From positions 63,081,427 to 63,145,426 of the forward strand of contig OW387134.1 of NCBI GenBank assembly GCA_936440205.1: a stretch of DNA of 64,000 bases, read 5' to 3'. The notes beneath the pieces are model-generated. The model saw only the letters and a list, made by a program, of their open reading frames with translations, had not been told where the DNA came from and searched no databases. Position numbers and translations under genes: made by a program. Shown one piece after another: positions 60,270-64,000 of this stretch (within the stretch, counting starts at the first letter, position 1; every line of letters starts with the position of its first letter). This DNA comes from Lepidonotus clava. Lineage: Eukaryota; Annelida; Polychaeta; Phyllodocida; Polynoidae.

Positions 60270-62260
60270 AACAACTTTACTACATGTATAATATTTGCGA
60301 CGTAATATAACTTGGTTAACGTATTTCTTATCATACACGTAGTAGAAATTCAGAAAGTCTTTAGAACCAAATACTGACAACACGTCTTAAGACCCCTACA
60401 GGCCGTCGGTAGCGTTATGCCCTTTCGGCGTCTTCAGTTGACCCTATACATTAAGCCTTAAACTTAAAGGCGTCGATTATGATATTGAGGATGATGACCA
60501 TCAATTGGAAGATAATTGGATATGCCAGTACCATGAAATGACTCTTTTTATAAAAAGCGATTGAAGAAATACTAAAATAAGTACATGTACCATGAAGTAA
60601 AGGGTTGCCTATTAGGATGCTTAGGAAAGTGTAAACAGATGGCATTCATACCAAATAAGGGGTTAGTCAAGCCATGTCAGTGAGTGTTGGGACAGGGGTT
60701 ACCTGCTGAGATAATGCGTCCACGATGACTGACCTGCGTGTCCACGTGAGGCCAACCCGTGGTCACCCACTTCTATTAGTGTGGACGCCTTCAGAGGACA
60801 GACCTATGGGGAAAAAGGCCCTTACATGGTGCCGCCATTTGGTGACCATTTGGCGGCCACATTGCCCTGCTGCCAAATGAAATAGAATACTGCTGCGACG
60901 CCCAAATGAAGGACCGGGAGACCAAAGGAAAACAAACGCGGCTTGACTTTCGCCGTGATGTTCTTGGGATGGGAGAAATGTCTCATAAACTTTAACTCAC
61001 TTTCTAGCATGTTTTCGGACTATCCATCCGTGGAAGCATTAAACAAGATTGTGGTTAAACCTCATTTAGCTTATGGATTTAACAGTCGAGTCATACCAAC
61101 ATAGAAATTTATACAATTCTGAATGTGCTGTTAAAGACATACTCCTCCTTTCATGTTTTCTATCATTATTGATGCGTTTCTAAATAGACAACCTAAGTAC
61201 TTTCTAGCAAACCCTTTATCATTTACCACAATTTTCAGGCGTCTACATCGCAAAGTGTAAATATTGACAGTTTGAGCAATTCCATTTCTATGAACAACAA
61301 ACTTGCAGGGCTTTTCCAGAGTAAGCAGTCCAGAATTCCTTAACAACCGGGTTACTTAACAAACAATGTCTTGGTAATAAAGTCCTGTACCGTATCACTT
61401 CACTCACACCCTACTTTGAAACTAATTTAATAATTCAAGGGGTTAACGTCCAATCTATGATGTTTAATTTTCCGGCAGACTTTACAAATATGGTTATAAA
61501 CTGTGAATACATTAACGCTCTTACCTTAGCAAGAATATATGAGGAGAAGGTGCCTCACTCATCAGCTGTCGGTTAGATACAAAGTCTAAAGAGCGAGACA
61601 TTTTGGAAAGAGATGGAAATATTATATTAAATGGTTATTGAACGGACTGGTTTGGATTTACATATTCTTCTATGATAATGCAAATAACAGTGACCAAAAC
61701 ACCTCATATAATTATGACTTATCATCTTCATATAACTGGTAGGGATGCCTAATAGTTACATGATGTTGGCAAAACAAACTATTTCATATATTATAACTGC
61801 ACAGTACAGACCAAGGGGGAATTGCCCTGGTTTGCATATAATGTTGAGGGCTTAGCGATTGGAATCCTGATAATTGTGGAATAACAGGTAATATAGTAGG
61901 ATTCTAAAAGGTGCCTCTCCCCGGGTTGTGTAAGCGGTCAGCTGTGGGCCCTCCTCTCTTGGCACACGGGGCCGGTAGTGGTGGCTCCTGAATATGCCAC
62001 TTCACGGCTGCTGGTTACCGGTGTACCCGTGTCCCGGCAGTGTGTAGTACGCCTGTACCCGACCTGTGAGTGGGTCAAAGTTTGATCCCCGACCACCGGG
62101 AGCCTAATCACAGGTGGTTAATGCATGGCTTACGACCAGGTAACCTGCCTGCACTCAGGCCATCCTGACACCACTGGGTATCTCCCTAGAGCTCTTTAAT
62201 AGATTCCCAGATCTAATCAATTGATTAATGGCAAAAAATCCCAATTAATTGATTATTTTG
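60270..62260. other. Gene-free stretch
   Basis: At 60835-60862 an imperfect palindrome around CCGCCATTTGGTGACC. At 61920-62110 a GC-rich segment with a GGGTCAAA / TTTGATCCC hairpin. Neither can be assigned. Confidence 0.4.
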
Positions 62261-62271
62261 TCACATATCAT

Positions 62272-62463
62272 AGGGGCCTTCCATTAAGTATGTACGCATA
62301 TTTTCAAATATTTCAGAACCCCCACTCATCCCTAAGGCTGAACTATAAGCCTATGCCTTGGAGTTATTCAGGAATGTACGCACATTTCCAAAACTATAAA
62401 GACCCCACCTGCCTTCAACCCCCCCCCCCCTTGATGAGTACGTACTTGATAGAAGGTCCCTTA
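62272..62463. mobile_element. GGCCTTCCATTAAGTA-family element, full copy
   Basis: Left end AGGGGCCTTCCATTAAGTAT plus GTACGCA; right end TGAGTACGTACTTGATAGAA plus GGTCCCTTA, an imperfect inverted repeat of about 25 bp. A related CAGGAATGTACGCACATTT lies inside, so the left-end motif is partly repeated. 192 bp, with an 11-C run. Confidence 0.75.
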
Positions 62464-62875
62464 CCATAAGGAGTAATACGGCCAATTTGAAGGCATAATT
62501 CCATGCAAATTCATCATTTTCTTCAGGTTATATTTTGCTGTTAGGTTTGGCAGTGGTCATTTCCTGTGTTGATCCTCAAGGGCTTCATCTCACCTGGAGG
62601 GTACCCTGCGTCCTCTTATAGGCAGACGGGGAGGGGGGTTACTTGGATCTCAAAGGGGTACCCACTGGGACCCACTGCTAAATGCACGCGCGAAGCAGAG
62701 GCAGTGAATGTAAAAAATTGAGGGGTGGTCAACCACTTTCTAGGCAAAAAAGGGGAGCGGTGAAATAAATCCATAGAACAGTATTGGGGTGATAACTCAA
62801 AATTGCGCCTTAATGTTACTTTTTCTCAAAAAGCTAATGAAATCTTATCAGCAGTTTTGGTGACATTTTTTATTT

Positions 62876-63362
62876 CCTGGTATTGATACACTGTCATTTC
62901 TAGGTACGACGACCTGTGTCCCCCAAAAGATCAAGGGTGATCAACTGAAATTCAAAAGCGGTCAGTTGTGAAAGGTAGGGCCAGTAGTTAGGCAGTGGGT
63001 AGTAAGAGTCAGTCCCCCACTATATGAGAAGTGTCCCTAAGCAATATAAATGATCGTTTATATTTACTGGTATTCAGACACTGTGATTTTTAGGGGCAGG
63101 GATCTGTGTCCCCCCAAAAATCAGTGGCAGCCAACCACAATTGAGGACCGGTCAGTACTGAAAAGTAGGGAGGTAGTTTGGAAGTGGGTAGTAACCTTCA
63201 AAGAGTCAGTGCCACCCCCCATCAGAAGTTAATGAAACTTCTGATTTTAGGGGGCAGCGATCAGTCTCCCCTCAAAATCAGGGGTAAGTCGCTAAATGTA
63301 GGGGCTGCAGATTGGCAATGTGTAGTAGTAACCTTCAAAGAGTTAGTGCCCCCCTCCTGTAG
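62876..63362. repeat. Degenerate ~160-190-bp tandem array, about three copies
   Basis: CTGGTATT-ACACTGT, TTTTAGG, GTGTCCCCC-AAAA, GGTCAGT, AAAGTAGGG and GTGGGTAGTA recur at about 62878 and 63068. TTTTAGGGGGCAG, CCTCAAAATCAGGGG, GTAGTAACCTTCAAAGAGT recur again from about 63242. The CTTCAAAGAGT-AGTGCC block closes copies 2 and 3. Confidence 0.7.
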
Positions 63363-64000
63363 GTATATACCTGCCACCAGAGGTAGGGTTGGCGGCGGCC
63401 CAGCTGGCTCCTCCACGGGCTGGGGTCACGGGGTCACGGCCTGACCTCACCGAGTCATTATTAGTGCCCTGAACTCTCCGCTATCTCTCCGGGAGGTGCT
63501 TCCGATATGATCATCTCAGGTGGGGGAGGGTAGGTATAGGGAGGGAGGGGGGTTAGGTTATGTAGGGGTGCGGCGTTACAAAGAGGGATACACACCGGCT
63601 ATCGGTAACTAAGTACTTGATCCTGCAGGCCCGGCCGACTTATCCACCGATCCCACTTTCACTGGTTGCCCTTGAGCCATGCGTTCACGGTTAAAAAAAG
63701 CAACTCCCCCCAGGCCCTATCTTAGCCTCACCGCCCTATCATAGCTGGCACCCTGGAGAATTAGGCCACGACATTAGGGATTACATGTAAGCTATAGCAT
63801 GGAGTGAGGGGAGTGATAAGGGCACCTGGCACTTGGGGGAGATCTAAGTGCGGGTCTCTCTCTCGGTTTGAGAGCAGGGGGAGGGAGGTCAGGTGAGTGG
63901 TCGGACACCTCTGTAGTGGGCCTCCCCTTCAGGTAGAGTGTACCCAGGTGTAATTGGTATATCTACAAAGGTGGAGAACCCATTGGACGATGATGAAATT

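Noticed and set aside
61940-62100. tRNA-like segment with GTTTGATCCCC and CCCGG/CCGGG ends
   Set aside because: The T-arm does not pair and the hairpin GGGTCAAA/TTTGATCCC is incompatible with a tRNA fold.
1-64000. Retroelement, transposase, rRNA or CRISPR content
   Set aside because: None of the usual protein motifs or repeat-spacer patterns was seen; absence by eye is not proof.

Overview
This window looks like AT-rich nuclear DNA from an animal, probably a marine invertebrate. The signs are spliced exons with long introns, many short non-autonomous DNA transposons, minisatellites and microsatellites, long G/C homopolymers, and no bacterial-style gene packing. The lineage cannot be fixed from the sequence. 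Echinoderm, hemichordate, cephalochordate or mollusc would all fit; this is inference from gene and repeat style only.

The one gene I can reconstruct is on the + strand at 773-17986. Four exons (773-944, 1542-1665, 4892-5031, 6064-6181) join through canonical splice sites with matching phases. A short fifth exon (17974-17986) completes the last domain and supplies a stop. The model gives a 188-residue secreted protein: signal peptide, an eight-cysteine single-domain von Willebrand factor C (SVWC) module, a short Thr/Pro linker, and a six-cysteine ShKT module at the C-terminus. Exons 1-4 are well supported. Exon 5 is inferred and lies across an 11.8-kb intron.

Downstream (18-64 kb) I find no second gene that can be assembled. 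There are isolated exon-like segments (43731-43935, 50408-50444, 56454-56509, 57531-57768). Three GC- and CpG-rich islands lie between 28.7 and 31.2 kb. Two of them carry promoter-like motifs (CRE plus ETS at 28.73 kb; an NRF1 palindrome just ahead of an ATG at 31.0 kb).

Most of the rest is repeats. Array repeats: a 46-bp minisatellite (19.63-20.19 kb), a 30-bp minisatellite (25.39-26.17 kb), a separate 30-bp CATGTCG array (16.84-16.99 kb), a G/T-rich array (38.9-39.8 kb), a (CA)n tract (45.0 kb), a 602-bp tandem duplication (40.04-41.21 kb) and a degenerate ~160-190-bp array (62.88-63.36 kb). Dispersed elements: a family of about ten short elements bounded by GGCGGAT...ATCCGCC-type ends with homopolymer G/C tracts; a ~190-bp family with GGCCTTCCATTAAGTA-type ends (three copies); a 984-bp TA-flanked element with ~110-bp inverted repeats (59.28-60.27 kb); an element with two palindromes (50.5-51.2 kb); and single elements with terminal inverted repeats at 27.87, 37.85 and 47.35 kb. 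No reverse transcriptase, transposase, LTR element, rRNA, intact tRNA or CRISPR array was recognised.
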